Source of the DNA: Kutzneria viridogrisea
GTDB lineage: Bacteria > Actinomycetota > Actinomycetes > Mycobacteriales > Pseudonocardiaceae
NCBI GenBank assembly: GCA_014138725.1
Contig: JACJID010000001.1
Location: forward strand, 1,922,001 to 1,986,000
Length of the DNA stretch: 64,000 bases
Direction: 5' to 3'
In this document: piece by piece, positions 18,092-26,995 of the stretch
Numbering within the stretch: position 1 is the stretch's first letter
Layout of the letters: every line of letters starts with the position of its first letter
Position numbers and translations under genes: made by a program
The notes under the pieces: model-generated
The model's input: only the letters and a program-made list of their open reading frames with translations
What the model was told of the DNA's origin: nothing
Database searches by the model: none

Positions 18092-18510
18092 ACCCGACAC
18101 TCGACGAGCGCGACCGGATCCGTGCCGCCATGGACCGTATCCTGTCCGGGATCGCGGAGCGCTCCACCGGCGCGCTCACGATCGTCGCCCTGGCCTTGGA
18201 GGCCGAGGTCCCCCGCAACGCGCTCACGCAGCGCCACACGGACCTGAAAGCCGAGTTCTACGCGCGGGTAGCCGACCGCGGGGCACCCTCGGAGGTCGAG
18301 ACCCGACTGCGGGCCACCATCGCGGCACTGAAGAAGACAATCGCGAACAAGAACACCGAACTCGCCCAACTCCGGACCGACGTCCCCGCCCTCGTCCGAA
18401 CGGTGAATCAACTCACGCTGGAGAACCACGAACTACGGGAGACGCTGGCGAACCTCAGCGCTGAGGTCATTCCGATTCGGGGAAGGCAGTCACACCATGC
18501 CGAGGATTGA
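18088..18510 (+). CDS. TnpC-like coiled-coil protein of the outer unit
   Basis: A 140-residue protein with an ATGA overlap to the upstream gene. Residues 1-60 include a predicted helical DNA-binding part (ALTIVALALEAEVPRNALT, then QRHTDLKAEFYAR), and residues 65-130 form a coiled coil with Leu/Ala heptads (LKKTIANKNTELAQLRTDV). This resembles the small third protein of Tn554-type transposons (TnpC, DUF6262-like), which aids transposition. A diverged relative is encoded at 26992-27387. Confidence 0.78.
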   Translation: MNPTLDERDRIRAAMDRILSGIAERSTGALTIVALALEAEVPRNALTQRHTDLKAEFYARVADRGAPSEVETRLRATIAALKKTIANKNTELAQLRTDVPALVRTVNQLTLENHELRETLANLSAEVIPIRGRQSHHAED

Positions 18511-18722
18511 CCGCGCCGGCAGGCGGCCTGTCAGCGTACGCGCGAATGCGCCCAGCGGCGTACGGACGAACGTGCCCATGCCGGTGGGCATTCTTTACCA
18601 GGCCGAACGCACCGTATGCGGCGTGTGGGGACGACTCGCTGGCCCGCTGAACACCGGCTGTAGTACAAGTTGATCTAGGCAGCCGGGCTCGTCGGCGGGC
18701 CAAGAACGACAGGACCGGGCGC

Positions 18723-19439
18723 TCAGGGCAGCTGCGGGTAGATCGCTGAGACGCCCCCGGCCAGCGCGGCCTGCGCCTGGCGGGAGGCGTTGTCCGCGAG
18801 GATTTCGTAGGTGCCGGCGGCGAGGCCGTCGACGGCGATCCGGGCGATGTCGGCGGGGTCGGACTTCTCCGAATTGACGTCACGGACCATGTCGGTGTCC
18901 ATATAGCCGACGTGCAGCGCGGCCACCCGGATGTGCTGTCCGGCGAGCTGCTGGCGCAGAGCGTTGGTGAGCGACCATTCCGCGGACTTGGCGGCGCAGT
19001 ACGCGCCGGCCTCAGGGAAGCTGACCCACGACAGGCCGGACAGGACGTTCAGGATCGCGCCGCCGCCGTTTGCCGCGATCTGGGGCGCGAAGGCTCGGGC
19101 CACCGACAGGGTGCCGAAGAAGTGCGTGTCCATCTCCACGCGGATGTCGTCCAGGTCGCTGGTGAGCAGATCGGCGTTGGGTGGCGAGCCGGCGTTGTTG
19201 ATCAGGATCGTCACGTCACCGGTGGCCTGCGCGGCGGCCTTGACGGAGGCGGGGTCAGTGATGTCGAGCGCGATCGGCTTGGCGCCCGGCAGGTCGACCT
19301 GGTCGGGGTTGCGGGCGCCGGCGTAGACCGTGGCACCGCGGGCGAGTAACTCGGTGGCAAGCGCCCGGCCGAATCCCCGGTTGGCTCCGGTGACGAGAAC
19401 AATGCTGGCGGAGAGGTCCATCGAAAGCTCCTGGTGCAT
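18723..19439 (-). CDS. Short-chain dehydrogenase/reductase
   Basis: A 238-residue SDR. It has the Rossmann glycine motif TGANRGFG, the NNAG motif (LINNAG), a catalytic Ser in NVLSGLSW, and YCAAK as the YxxxK pair. It probably oxidises or reduces an alcohol/ketone with NAD(P)H in the cytosol; the substrate is unknown. It is the last gene of a minus-strand group (22455 to 18723) of oxidoreductases. Start ATG 19439 is used; ATG 19421 (MDLSAS) is equally possible. Confidence 0.88.
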   Translation of the reverse strand: MHQELSMDLSASIVLVTGANRGFGRALATELLARGATVYAGARNPDQVDLPGAKPIALDITDPASVKAAAQATGDVTILINNAGSPPNADLLTSDLDDIRVEMDTHFFGTLSVARAFAPQIAANGGGAILNVLSGLSWVSFPEAGAYCAAKSAEWSLTNALRQQLAGQHIRVAALHVGYMDTDMVRDVNSEKSDPADIARIAVDGLAAGTYEILADNASRQAQAALAGGVSAIYPQLP

Positions 19440-19591
19440 TGAGAAGACGGGGAAGTGGGCAGCGAGGACCAGCCATGGTCGAGGCCAGGCCCGCGGCGGA
19501 GGTCTGCGGCTTCCAGGCCTGCCAGGTGACGTGCCGGGTGTGCGCCCCGCGGCGCCGTTGTGGCTGACGAGGCCGCCACCGATTCCCGGCT

Positions 19592-20458
19592 CTACCGTGT
19601 CAGGAATTCGAGTGCCTTCGTCACGAACTGGTGGTGGTATTGGAAGATGCCGCCGTGGCCGGCGTCGGGGTAGATCACCAGTTCGCTGTCGGGCAGGCGG
19701 CGGGCCAGGTCGTGGGTGTTCTTCGTCGGGACCATCCGGTCATTGTCGCCGTTCGCGACGAGCACCGGCTGGCGGATGACGGAGAGGTCGGACGGCTGCG
19801 CCAACCCCCAGCGATGGATGGCGGTGAGCTGGGCACCGTAGGACCTGAGGGAGATCGCCTTGTCCCGGTTGGTTTTGCGTTCCTTCAAGCGGGCCAGGAA
19901 CTCCTTGCCCGCCCGCTTCCCGTTCGGCGTCCGGGTGAAGAAGAGGAACTGCTTGGGGTCCTGGCGCGTGAGCAGTGCCCGGATCGTGTCGAGGTGGGAA
20001 ATCCACGTCACGTTCTTGATGCCCTCGCCACCCGCGGGCCCGGTACCGGCGATGATCAGCTTGCGGACCAGCTCCGGTTCGTCCTGGGCGATCACCTGGG
20101 CGATCATGCCGCCCATGGAGAAGGCGAGGATGTCCACTTCGGTCAGGCCGAGGGCGCGGATGAACGTGACGGCGTCGGCCGCCATCGCCTCGATGGTCTT
20201 CGGGGTGGCGCCGGTGGATGCGCCGACGCCGCGGTTGTCGAAGGCGATGACGCGGTGCTTCGCGGCGATGCCGTCGACGACCCGGGGGTCCCAGTTGTCG
20301 AGGACAGCGGCCAGGTGGGTCAGGAAGACCACCGGGACACCGGTCTTCGGGCCGAGTTCGCGGTAGGCGAAGTCGACGCCGCCGGCGGACACGGTGCGGG
20401 TCGGCGCGTCCTGGTAGGAGGCCACGACACCGTCTCGGGATTCTTGCTTGCTGTTCAT
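19592..20458 (-). CDS. Alpha/beta-fold hydrolase
   Basis: A 288-residue alpha/beta hydrolase. The nucleophile elbow is AFSMGG (Ser), the acid is in NGDNDRMVP, and the His in DAGHGGIFQ. An oxyanion-region motif FLTHLAAVLDNWDP and FDNRGVGAS are typical. It could hydrolyse esters or lactones; the substrate is unknown. The neighbouring fragment at 20490-20606 is a scar of a second gene of the same family. Confidence 0.88.
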   Translation of the reverse strand: MNSKQESRDGVVASYQDAPTRTVSAGGVDFAYRELGPKTGVPVVFLTHLAAVLDNWDPRVVDGIAAKHRVIAFDNRGVGASTGATPKTIEAMAADAVTFIRALGLTEVDILAFSMGGMIAQVIAQDEPELVRKLIIAGTGPAGGEGIKNVTWISHLDTIRALLTRQDPKQFLFFTRTPNGKRAGKEFLARLKERKTNRDKAISLRSYGAQLTAIHRWGLAQPSDLSVIRQPVLVANGDNDRMVPTKNTHDLARRLPDSELVIYPDAGHGGIFQYHHQFVTKALEFLTR

Positions 20459-20489
20459 GGCTTTACCCTTCTGTGAATCGTGCGGATGA

Positions 20490-20606
20490 TCAGTGACCGA
20501 GGAAGAGGTGGATCTGAGAGACGAACTCGTCGATGTGCTGGAACAGGAAGGCGTCCGGCCCCAGTTCCCGGTAGGCGAACGTCGTTCCGTCGATGTCGAC
20601 GGTCTA
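20490..20606 (-). pseudogene. Deletion scar of a second alpha/beta hydrolase
   Basis: An in-frame stretch of about 37 codons fuses the N-terminal hallmark TVDIDGTTFAYRELGP directly to a C-terminal-like FLFQHIDEFVSQ end. Compared with the intact neighbour (GGVDFAYRELGPKTG ... GIFQYHHQFVTKALEF), about 230 codons are missing. The piece is preceded by an in-frame TAG, so it has no start. Confidence 0.75.
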
Positions 20607-20621
20607 TTTCCTTCTGGTGGT

Positions 20622-21626
20622 CTATTTCACCTTGATGACGACTTTGCCTTTGGTGCGTCCCTTTTCGACGTACGCCATGGCTTCGTTGGTTGCTTCGAAC
20701 GGGAAGACGCGGTCCATGACCGGCCGGATGATCCCGGCGTCGATGAGCGAGGTGATCTCGCGGAGCTGGGCTCCGCTTGCCCGCATGAAGAGGAACGAAT
20801 AGCTGATTCCACGGCGCTTGGCTGCTGTCCTGACCCGATGGCTCAGGACACGCATCACCGGCCGCAGGATCCACGGCTTCCCAAGCTCCCGGGCGAAGTG
20901 GGGGTCCGGCGGGCCGGAGATCGAGATGAGCTTTCCACCCGGTTTGAGGACTTGCAGGGACTTCATGAGCGTCGCGTTATCGAGGCTGTTCAGCACCACG
21001 TCGTAGTCGCGGAGGACGGTTTCGAAGTCGTCCTTCCGGTAGTCGATCACGACATCCGCGCCGAAACTGGTGACCAGGTCGATGTTGGCCGCGCTGGTCG
21101 TCGTGGCCACGGTGGCGCCGAGATGCTTCGCCAGCTGGATCGCAAAGGTTCCGACGCCGCCGGAGCCGGCGTGGATGAAGACCTTCTGCCCCTTCCGTAG
21201 AGCGGCGATTTCGATCAACGCCTGCCAGGCGGTCAACCCGACCAGCGGGACGGAGGCCGCTTCCGCCATGGTGAGGTGCTTCGGCTTCGCGGCGAGGTCG
21301 TCTTCGTGGATGGCGATGAATTCGGCGAAGGTGCCGATGCGGTCCTTGTCCGGGCGCGCGTAGACCTCGTCGCCCGGCTTGAACTTCCGCACCCTGGGGC
21401 CAACCCGGACCACGACGCCGGCTACGTCGTTACCCAGGATCACCGGCAGGCGGTAGGGCAGGATCAGCTTGAACTCCCCATCCCGGATCTTGGCGTCCAA
21501 CGCGTTGACGCCCGCGGCGTGAATCTGGACCAGCACGTCGTTTTCTCGCACCTCGGGCTCAGGCACGTCGGCTGCCCGCAGGTCGTTGCCGGTCTTTCCG
21601 TAGCGATCGACGGTGAATGCCCGCAT
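20622..21626 (-). CDS. NADPH:quinone-oxidoreductase-like MDR enzyme
   Basis: A 334-residue zinc-independent medium-chain dehydrogenase. It has an N-terminal GroES-like domain (AAGVNALDAKIRDG, GNDVAGVV), the Rossmann motif HAGSGGVGTFAIQLAKHLGA, and a typical ending TKGKVVIKVK. It probably reduces quinones or enones with NADPH. It starts one base after the stop of the upstream SDR, indicating one operon. Confidence 0.9.
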   Translation of the reverse strand: MRAFTVDRYGKTGNDLRAADVPEPEVRENDVLVQIHAAGVNALDAKIRDGEFKLILPYRLPVILGNDVAGVVVRVGPRVRKFKPGDEVYARPDKDRIGTFAEFIAIHEDDLAAKPKHLTMAEAASVPLVGLTAWQALIEIAALRKGQKVFIHAGSGGVGTFAIQLAKHLGATVATTTSAANIDLVTSFGADVVIDYRKDDFETVLRDYDVVLNSLDNATLMKSLQVLKPGGKLISISGPPDPHFARELGKPWILRPVMRVLSHRVRTAAKRRGISYSFLFMRASGAQLREITSLIDAGIIRPVMDRVFPFEATNEAMAYVEKGRTKGKVVIKVK

Positions 21627-21627
21627 G

Positions 21628-22455
21628 TCAGCCCGCCATCCGGTTGAGTTTGCGGACGCTCTTGTCGAAGGCCTGCGCGGGGGCGATGCGGCGCAGCACG
21701 CTGACGCGTCCGGCGGTCAAACCCGCGGTGTAGCGCAGTTTCGGTTTCGGGTCGGTGGCTGCCGCGGCGATCACCTTGGCGACGACGGCGGGATCGTCGC
21801 CGCCGCGCATCGACTCCCTCATGACGTCTTCGAAGACGCGCCGTCGGTGCGCGTAGACCGCCAGCGGAGTGTCGGCCTGCACCTGGTTGGTGTCGAACGG
21901 CGTGTTGACCGGGCCAGGCTGGACGCGCAGCACCCGCACGCCGTGTTCGCGGACCTCATGGTCCAGCGATTCGGAGTACCCCTCGACCGTGTGCTTGGTC
22001 GCGACGTAGTTGGCCATGAAGGGGTTGGGCACGAAGCCGGCGACGGACGAGACGTTGATGATGCGGCCGCTGCCGCGGGTGCGCATGTGCGGCAGGACGG
22101 CCTTCGTCATGCGGATGAGGCCGAAGACGTTGACGTCGAACACGTTCTGGGTCTGGGCGACCGAGAACTCCTCGGCGGCGCCGTTGGCGCCGATCCCGGC
22201 GTTGTTGACCAGCACGTCGAGCCGTCCGAAGCGGTCGAGCACCTGCTCCACGACGTTGGCGACCGACTCGTCGCTGGTCACGTCGAGGTCCAGGAACGTC
22301 ATGGCGTTGCCGGGGGTGATGCGCGAGGTGTCGCGGCTCGTTCCGATCACCGTGAAGCCCGCGTCCGCGAGGGTCAGCGTGGTGGCCTTGCCGATGCCGG
22401 ATGACGCGCCCGTCACCAGCGCTACCTGCGAAGATGTTGTCTTCATGGCTCCCAT
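21628..22455 (-). CDS. Short-chain dehydrogenase/reductase
   Basis: A 275-residue classical SDR: TGASSGIG coenzyme motif, VLVNNAGIG, Ser in NVSSVAG, and YVATKHTVEGY with the YxxxK pair. This is the first gene of the minus-strand operon, divergent from the TetR gene at 22571. ATG 22446 (MKTTSS) is an alternative start three codons downstream. The operon order SDR, MDR, hydrolase, SDR suggests handling of a carbonyl compound, with TetR as its sensor. Confidence 0.9.
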   Translation of the reverse strand: MGAMKTTSSQVALVTGASSGIGKATTLTLADAGFTVIGTSRDTSRITPGNAMTFLDLDVTSDESVANVVEQVLDRFGRLDVLVNNAGIGANGAAEEFSVAQTQNVFDVNVFGLIRMTKAVLPHMRTRGSGRIINVSSVAGFVPNPFMANYVATKHTVEGYSESLDHEVREHGVRVLRVQPGPVNTPFDTNQVQADTPLAVYAHRRRVFEDVMRESMRGGDDPAVVAKVIAAAATDPKPKLRYTAGLTAGRVSVLRRIAPAQAFDKSVRKLNRMAG

Positions 22456-22462
22456 CCCTTTA

Positions 22463-22545
22463 GATTACGACCGTACTACCATAAGCATGATCGGACCTTG
22501 CGCGCAAGGGTTTGGAGCGATTTGGATTATGACCGTACTAACATG
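22463..22545. promoter_or_regulatory. Paired TetR-type operator copies
   Basis: Two near-identical 20-bp blocks in the same orientation, GATTACGACCGTACTACCAT (22463-22482) and GATTATGACCGTACTAACAT (22525-22544), lie between the divergent SDR and TetR genes. Each contains a TACG-AC-CGTA-like inverted core. They probably bind the adjacent TetR protein and control both directions. Confidence 0.7.
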
Positions 22546-22570
22546 GATGACAGGCCGAGCGGAGGAGCGC

Positions 22571-23158
22571 ATGGTGCGGTACGGGAAAGAACACAAACAG
22601 GCAACGCGGCAACGGATCATCGAGACGGCGGGCCGCCGGTTCAAGCGCGACGGCATCGACGGCTCCGGTGTCGCCACGCTCATGAAGGACGCGGGCCTGA
22701 CCAACGGTGCCTTCTACGCCCACTTCGAGTCCAAAGAGGACCTGGTCGCGACCGCGGTCTCCGAGCAGCTGCGCGGCCAGCGCGAGTGGCTCACCTCGTT
22801 CGAACCCGGCCGCGCCGGGATCGAGGCGATGGTGCACACCTACCTCTCGCCGGAACACCGTGACAACCCAGAGGACGGCTGTCCGTCCGCCGCCCTGCTC
22901 GACGAGCTGAGCCGGTGCGCGGACCCGACCAAGCAGGCGTACACCGACAGCGTCCTCGGGATCATCGACGACATCGCCGCCCGACTGTCACCACACGACC
23001 CGCAGTCGGCACGCGTCACGGTGCTCAGCATCTACGCACTGATGGTCGGGACCCTGCAGCTCTCCCGCACCCTCGTCGACCGGCAGCTCGCCGACGATGT
23101 GCTGGAGCAGGGCATCCGCAACGCCCTGGCGGTGCTGGACGCGGCATCCGCGAGCTGA
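22571..23158 (+). CDS. TetR-family transcriptional regulator
   Basis: A 195-residue protein. The N-terminal HTH is clear (ATRQRIIETAGRRFKRDGID, then GLTNGAFYAHFESKEDLV), followed by a helical ligand-binding domain with DGCPSAALLDELSR. ATG 22571 has GGAGGAG upstream; the longer frame would run through the operator. It probably represses itself and the divergent oxidoreductase operon, responding to a small electrophile or quinone; the ligand is inferred only from the neighbours. Confidence 0.9.
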   Translation: MVRYGKEHKQATRQRIIETAGRRFKRDGIDGSGVATLMKDAGLTNGAFYAHFESKEDLVATAVSEQLRGQREWLTSFEPGRAGIEAMVHTYLSPEHRDNPEDGCPSAALLDELSRCADPTKQAYTDSVLGIIDDIAARLSPHDPQSARVTVLSIYALMVGTLQLSRTLVDRQLADDVLEQGIRNALAVLDAASAS

Positions 23159-23359
23159 GCCGCCGCATCGGCGAGCCGGTCGGGAACGAGCCCGGTGTCT
23201 CGATCAGCCCTACTCGATCGCGGCGGCCCCCAGGCCGGTCCTGGCCAGGGGGAGGCTCATCTGCCCGAGGGACCCACCATGACGACTGCCGCAGGTCGGA
23301 TAGGGAGCATGACTTCAAATCTCAACACGCTGACTTGACAGGGAAGACCAGGCCGGCCG

Positions 23360-23913
23360 CGGCGCAGTCGTCCTTGTCCCACTGCAGCACCGTGCGGCTC
23401 TACCGGCAGGGCCTGTTCCCGCTGGTGGTGTTCAGCGGCGCCACCAGCGCGACCACTGCCGCCCGGTTCCCCGCCGGCGAGGCCGTGGCCTACCGCGACC
23501 ACGCCCTGTCCCTCGGGGTTCCCGACAGCGCGATCCTGGTCGAGACCCGCGCGAGCAACACGGGCCAGAACATCGAACTGTCCCGCACGCTGCTGGCGAG
23601 CAGGGGTGTGGCGGCGGGCTCGGTGATGCTGATCAGCAAGCCCTACATGCAGTGCCGCGCCTACGCCACCTGCCGCAAGCTCTGGCCCGAGGTGGACGTC
23701 GTCTGTGCCTCAGAGCCGATGGAGCTGGCCGACTACATCACCGAGATCGGGGACGAACGGCTGGTGGTGGACATGCTCGTCGGCGATCTGCAGCGCATTC
23801 TGATCTACCCCTCGCGGGGCTTCGCCGTGCCCCAACGGGTCCCCGCTGAAGTCGAGGCCGCCTACCGGGACCTGGTCGCGGCCGGGTACACCTCGCGCCT
23901 GGTGCGGGAGTAG
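23360..23913 (+). pseudogene. YdcF/SanA-like (DUF218) gene, degraded 5' end
   Basis: The open frame encodes a YdcF-family core: PLVVFSGATSATTAA, GEAVAYRDHALSLGV, ASNTGQNIELSR and SKPYMQCRAYATCRKL. The expected N-terminal strand (VVLGxHDLG-like) appears only if the frame is shifted near 23375, where GTCGTCCTTG is followed by a shifted SHCSTV, and no start codon is present. YdcF proteins are thought to act on nucleotide-like or cell-envelope substrates. Its stop TAG is in frame with the decayed WbqC gene that follows. Confidence 0.7.
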
Positions 23914-23937
23914 CCAGCGTCCGCCGGGGCGGAGATC

Positions 23938-24656
23938 GTCGCCATCCATCAGCCCAACTTCCTGCCACGGCTGTCCACCCTGGCCAAGCTCTACGCTGCG
24001 GACTGTTGGGTCGTGCTCGACGACGTGCAGTTCGCCGCCCGCGACTACCAGCATCGCGCCCGCCTCGGCGCGCTGCGGGACCCGGGCCGTCAGCAGTGGC
24101 TTTCCTTGCCGGTGCACCGGCCCCGCGGGCGGGCCAGCGCCATCACTGAGGTCTGCCTGGTCGATCCCGCCGAGTGTGCGCATCGGGTCGAGGCGACGAT
24201 AGGCCGCCTCTACGGTCGCAGCCCGCACTTTCCCGTCCTGCGGGGCGTGCTCGACCAGGTCCGCGATGCGTTCGCCCTGGACGACCGGCTGACCACGATC
24301 GCCGCGGTCTCCACCGTCGCGCTGTTGCGGGTGCTGGGTTGGCGCGGGCAGGTCGTACGTGCCAGCACGATCCCGGCCCGGTCCGGGCGCTCCGAGCGGC
24401 TGGCCGACCTGGCGGGGCACCTGGGTGCCCGGGTGTACCTGTGCGGCACCGGCGGCGCACGCTACCTCTGCCAGGATCCCTTCGCGCGCTCGGGATCCGA
24501 GTCTCCTGCTGGGCCCCTCACCAGCCCCACAGCGAGGTGTGGCGACACGCCCGCACGCTCAGCGCGGTGTGGCCGTTGATGGCCGACGGGCCGCACGCGG
24601 TTGAGGTCGCGGTACTCCAGGCCGCCAGCCGTTGCACGCTGGCCGCGCCGCGATGA
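23938..24656 (+). pseudogene. WbqC-like gene, no start codon and one frameshift
   Basis: The start region encodes VAIHQPNFLPRLSTLAKLY, the typical WbqC N-terminus, but no ATG, GTG or TTG lies between the upstream TAG (23911) and this point. After about 24490 the similarity moves to another frame, giving VSCWAPHQPHSEVWRHARTL and ending at 24656. WbqC proteins are linked to glycan or peptide modification loci; here the gene looks dead. Confidence 0.72.
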
Positions 24657-25141
24657 CCCAGGGTCCCGTGCGCGGTCGCGTGCGGTGGAGCGGCGAGGCG
24701 GGACGCGTCAACCTGCTCGCGTCAGGCGCGGCGCGCGCTGCAGCGGTTGTAACGCACGGAAGGGCAGCAAGCTGTTGTCCGAGACGGGACTGTGGTTGCG
24801 TATCACCCTCCGTGTACCTACGTGGGACGATCTGAACTCCGCGGTGGCTGTGTGACGACGTGCGACGGTGGTTCGGCCCTGGCGAGTGACGCCGCACAGC
24901 GGGAACCAGTCCACTTCTCCAAGCCCGGTTGACGCTGCACCGTCACCGGCCACCCGGCCCGGACTCCGGTGACCGCAGCGCGGTCGCGCATGACAGTAAG
25001 TTCCGAGCTTTCCTCACCACGACGCCCTAGACGTCGCAGGGCTTCGTCTGATGGTGGAGCGGGGCATGGAGGTCATCGGCGCCGTGCGCGGCCTGATCGG
25101 TGACCACGTCACCCATGACTCGACGCTGTGCCTACCTACAG
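24657..25141. other. Gene-poor stretch
   Basis: 485 bases between the WbqC remnant and the immunity gene. I see no convincing coding frame, RNA or repeat; several frames stay open only because of high GC. Confidence 0.5.
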
Positions 25142-25561
25142 TCACAGACTCGGTTGCCACTGCACGCACGTGGGCCGCACACCGATGCGCACGTACTCCA
25201 GAACCGCGGCCCGCACCTCGTCCAGCGGCAGCTCGGCGTCAGGCGGGAACTCCTCGCCCACGCCCATGTAGTGATACGCCACCGGCGGCTTCCCACCCTG
25301 GTCGCCAGCGGGGTTCCTGCTGACCCACAGGCCGTCGGCATCAGCGACGCGCAGCACACCCACCGGTACCCCTCCGCCGACACCGACCAGGAACTCGACC
25401 GAGGGGAAGTCGCCGTCGAGCTGGTCGCCGAGGTACAGCGCGACCAGGCGCGCCTGCGGTTGTTCGGCGAAGCGCGCCAGGAATTCCTCGACGGCCTGCT
25501 TGTCGTCGAGGACGACCCCATGCTGCTGGTCCGCGTCGAACCAGGCCTCCACCGTCGTCAT
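25142..25561 (-). CDS. Imm1-family immunity protein
   Basis: A 139-residue acidic protein with the Imm1 pattern: an FPSVEFLVGVGG strand, VGVLRVADADGLWVSRN, then YHYMGVGEEFPPDAELPLDE and a final GVRPTCVQWQ. Imm1 proteins neutralise deaminase and nuclease toxins. Its ATG overlaps the stop of the deaminase gene by 4 bases, so the pair is translationally coupled as a toxin-immunity unit. Confidence 0.85.
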   Translation of the reverse strand: MTTVEAWFDADQQHGVVLDDKQAVEEFLARFAEQPQARLVALYLGDQLDGDFPSVEFLVGVGGGVPVGVLRVADADGLWVSRNPAGDQGGKPPVAYHYMGVGEEFPPDAELPLDEVRAAVLEYVRIGVRPTCVQWQPSL

Positions 25562-26289
25562 CGCGTCCTCCGCCCGCTGTAGGTTCGAGACTGACCTCCC
25601 GGCCAGTGCACCGTCAAGGTCTGGCCAGGCTCCAGGAGGACAGGCAGCAGTCGATCGCAGCCCAGCGGCCCGGGGCACGGCCGGTTGTTCACCACCAGCG
25701 TCGCATGGGTGCGACCTGCCTGCCGCATGCGCATCACCGCCTTCACCTCGACGTGCGTCTGAATCGCGGCCGGCGGCAGTCCGAGCGCGGCGAGGGCCGC
25801 GCGTGAGGCTGCGGAATCCTCGTCGCTGCCACTGACCAGCGCGGACTCGACGGCGCCCTCGTCGTCGAGCAGGCGGCCGTGGGTTCGGGCGTAGGGCTCG
25901 CCGCGCGGTGGAGGATTGCGCACCGGCGGCGGCAGCTGCGCCGCGGCGGCCGCGATCCGGTCCGGGGGAACCCACGGCGGCGAGGCTGACGTCGGCGGGG
26001 CTGGCGTCCTCGCCGACGCCGGCACGCCTCCAGAGGGATCGCCACGCAGGCCAGCGGCGAACTGCTCGGCTCCGCTCCTGATCTGGCCACACAGCGCGAG
26101 CGCATCATCCACCTGCTGGCGCGCCACCGCGAGCATGCCGAGCACGTCGGAGATGTCCGCGCCAGCGGCCGTGTCGCGAAGGCACGCCGTGGCCTGCGTG
26201 AGCAGGGCGCCAGCTTCCCGTAACCGCTTGATCGGCAGCCGGGCCACCGCGGCCTCGACCGCGGCCACGGTTTGTTCGATCGAGGCCAC
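25558..26289 (-). CDS. SCP1.201/DddA-like deaminase toxin
   Basis: A 243-residue protein. Residues 1-85 are helical (an Ala-rich WXG-like or secretion-associated region), residues 85-135 a Pro-rich linker, and residues about 136-243 the deaminase domain: GEPYARTHGRLLDD, then HVEVKAVMRMR with His179 and Glu181, then PCPGPLGC with Cys205 and Cys211 as zinc ligands. This matches SCP1.201-like deaminases, the group containing the double-stranded-DNA cytosine deaminase DddA. It would be delivered to rival cells and deaminate cytosine; the exact substrate is inferred. Confidence 0.85.
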   Translation of the reverse strand: MASIEQTVAAVEAAVARLPIKRLREAGALLTQATACLRDTAAGADISDVLGMLAVARQQVDDALALCGQIRSGAEQFAAGLRGDPSGGVPASARTPAPPTSASPPWVPPDRIAAAAAQLPPPVRNPPPRGEPYARTHGRLLDDEGAVESALVSGSDEDSAASRAALAALGLPPAAIQTHVEVKAVMRMRQAGRTHATLVVNNRPCPGPLGCDRLLPVLLEPGQTLTVHWPGGQSRTYSGRRTR

Positions 26290-26484
26290 CAGGTGACCCT
26301 GCCGCTCCGGTGCTGGTCAACGGCACCAGGCCGCAGCGTTTACACCCGGTCGGGTTAGCGGGTCGGTGATGCGCTGCCCATCATCGGGTGGCAGCGGCGG
26401 CACCGGGACAGATGGCCCTCAGCATGCTCCACCAGTCGCGTGTGCTCGTCGCAGGTGCCGCACCATGGCGGCCGCGCAGGCCCC

Positions 26485-26995
26485 GGACGCCCGGTTCGAG
26501 ACCGCCCGTTCAGTCGCCGAACATCTCAGCGACGTGCACGAAGCACTCCAGACCGGCGAGGGGGTCTCCGGCCCGGCGGCCCGGCGCCTGATCAACTCCG
26601 CTCCCCAGGAACATCACCGGTTCGGCGGCATGATCACCACCGTCCGGCAGGCCCGCACTCTGCTGGCAGACCCCAGCCTCAACGTCTTCGACAACCCCGA
26701 GGCGTACCTGACCTGCAACTACGATCCGGCGAAGGCGTTGTGCCATCCCGACCGGGGCGGCAAGTCCAGCGCGCCGAGCCTGGACTGGTGCCAAAGCAGT
26801 TGCGCCAACATCGCGCGGACCGACACCCACGCGCAACAGGTGGAACAGGCCGCCGACCAACTGCTCGAGCACGCCCAGACCCCGCTGGTGCCCGAGCCCC
26901 TGGCTGACCGCCTTCGCGCGAAGGCCGAGGAACTGCGCCGGCTCGCCGGGCGCCACCACCGTGACCGCATCACCGTCGAGGAGACGGACCAGTGA
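26485..26995 (+). pseudogene. Truncated tail of a recombinase related to recombinase 3
   Basis: Similarity to the outer-unit recombinase tail begins near DARFETARSVAEHLSDVHEAL, matches VSGPAARRLINSA, then CNYDPAKALCH and CQSSCANIARTDTHAQQ (compare CHYKRATALCH and CVPGCGNVIRTDQHALQ in the 17-18 kb copy). The catalytic part is absent. The stop overlaps the GTG of the following gene. An ATG at 26465 could allow a protein of about 176 residues. Confidence 0.78.

Larger units (their letters stand above)
8613..18510 (+). mobile_element. Tn554-like tyrosine-recombinase unit, with a nested element
   Basis: Three consecutive recombinase-like genes with 4-nt overlaps (8654-10219, 10216-11961, 11958 onward) are followed by a coiled-coil protein resembling TnpC (18088-18510). 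This is the layout of Tn554-type transposons, which move by tyrosine recombinases without terminal repeats. The left boundary is placed where dnaE similarity ends; the right boundary is not resolved and is set at the last gene's stop. The third gene is split by a second element at about 13050-17061. Confidence 0.7.
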
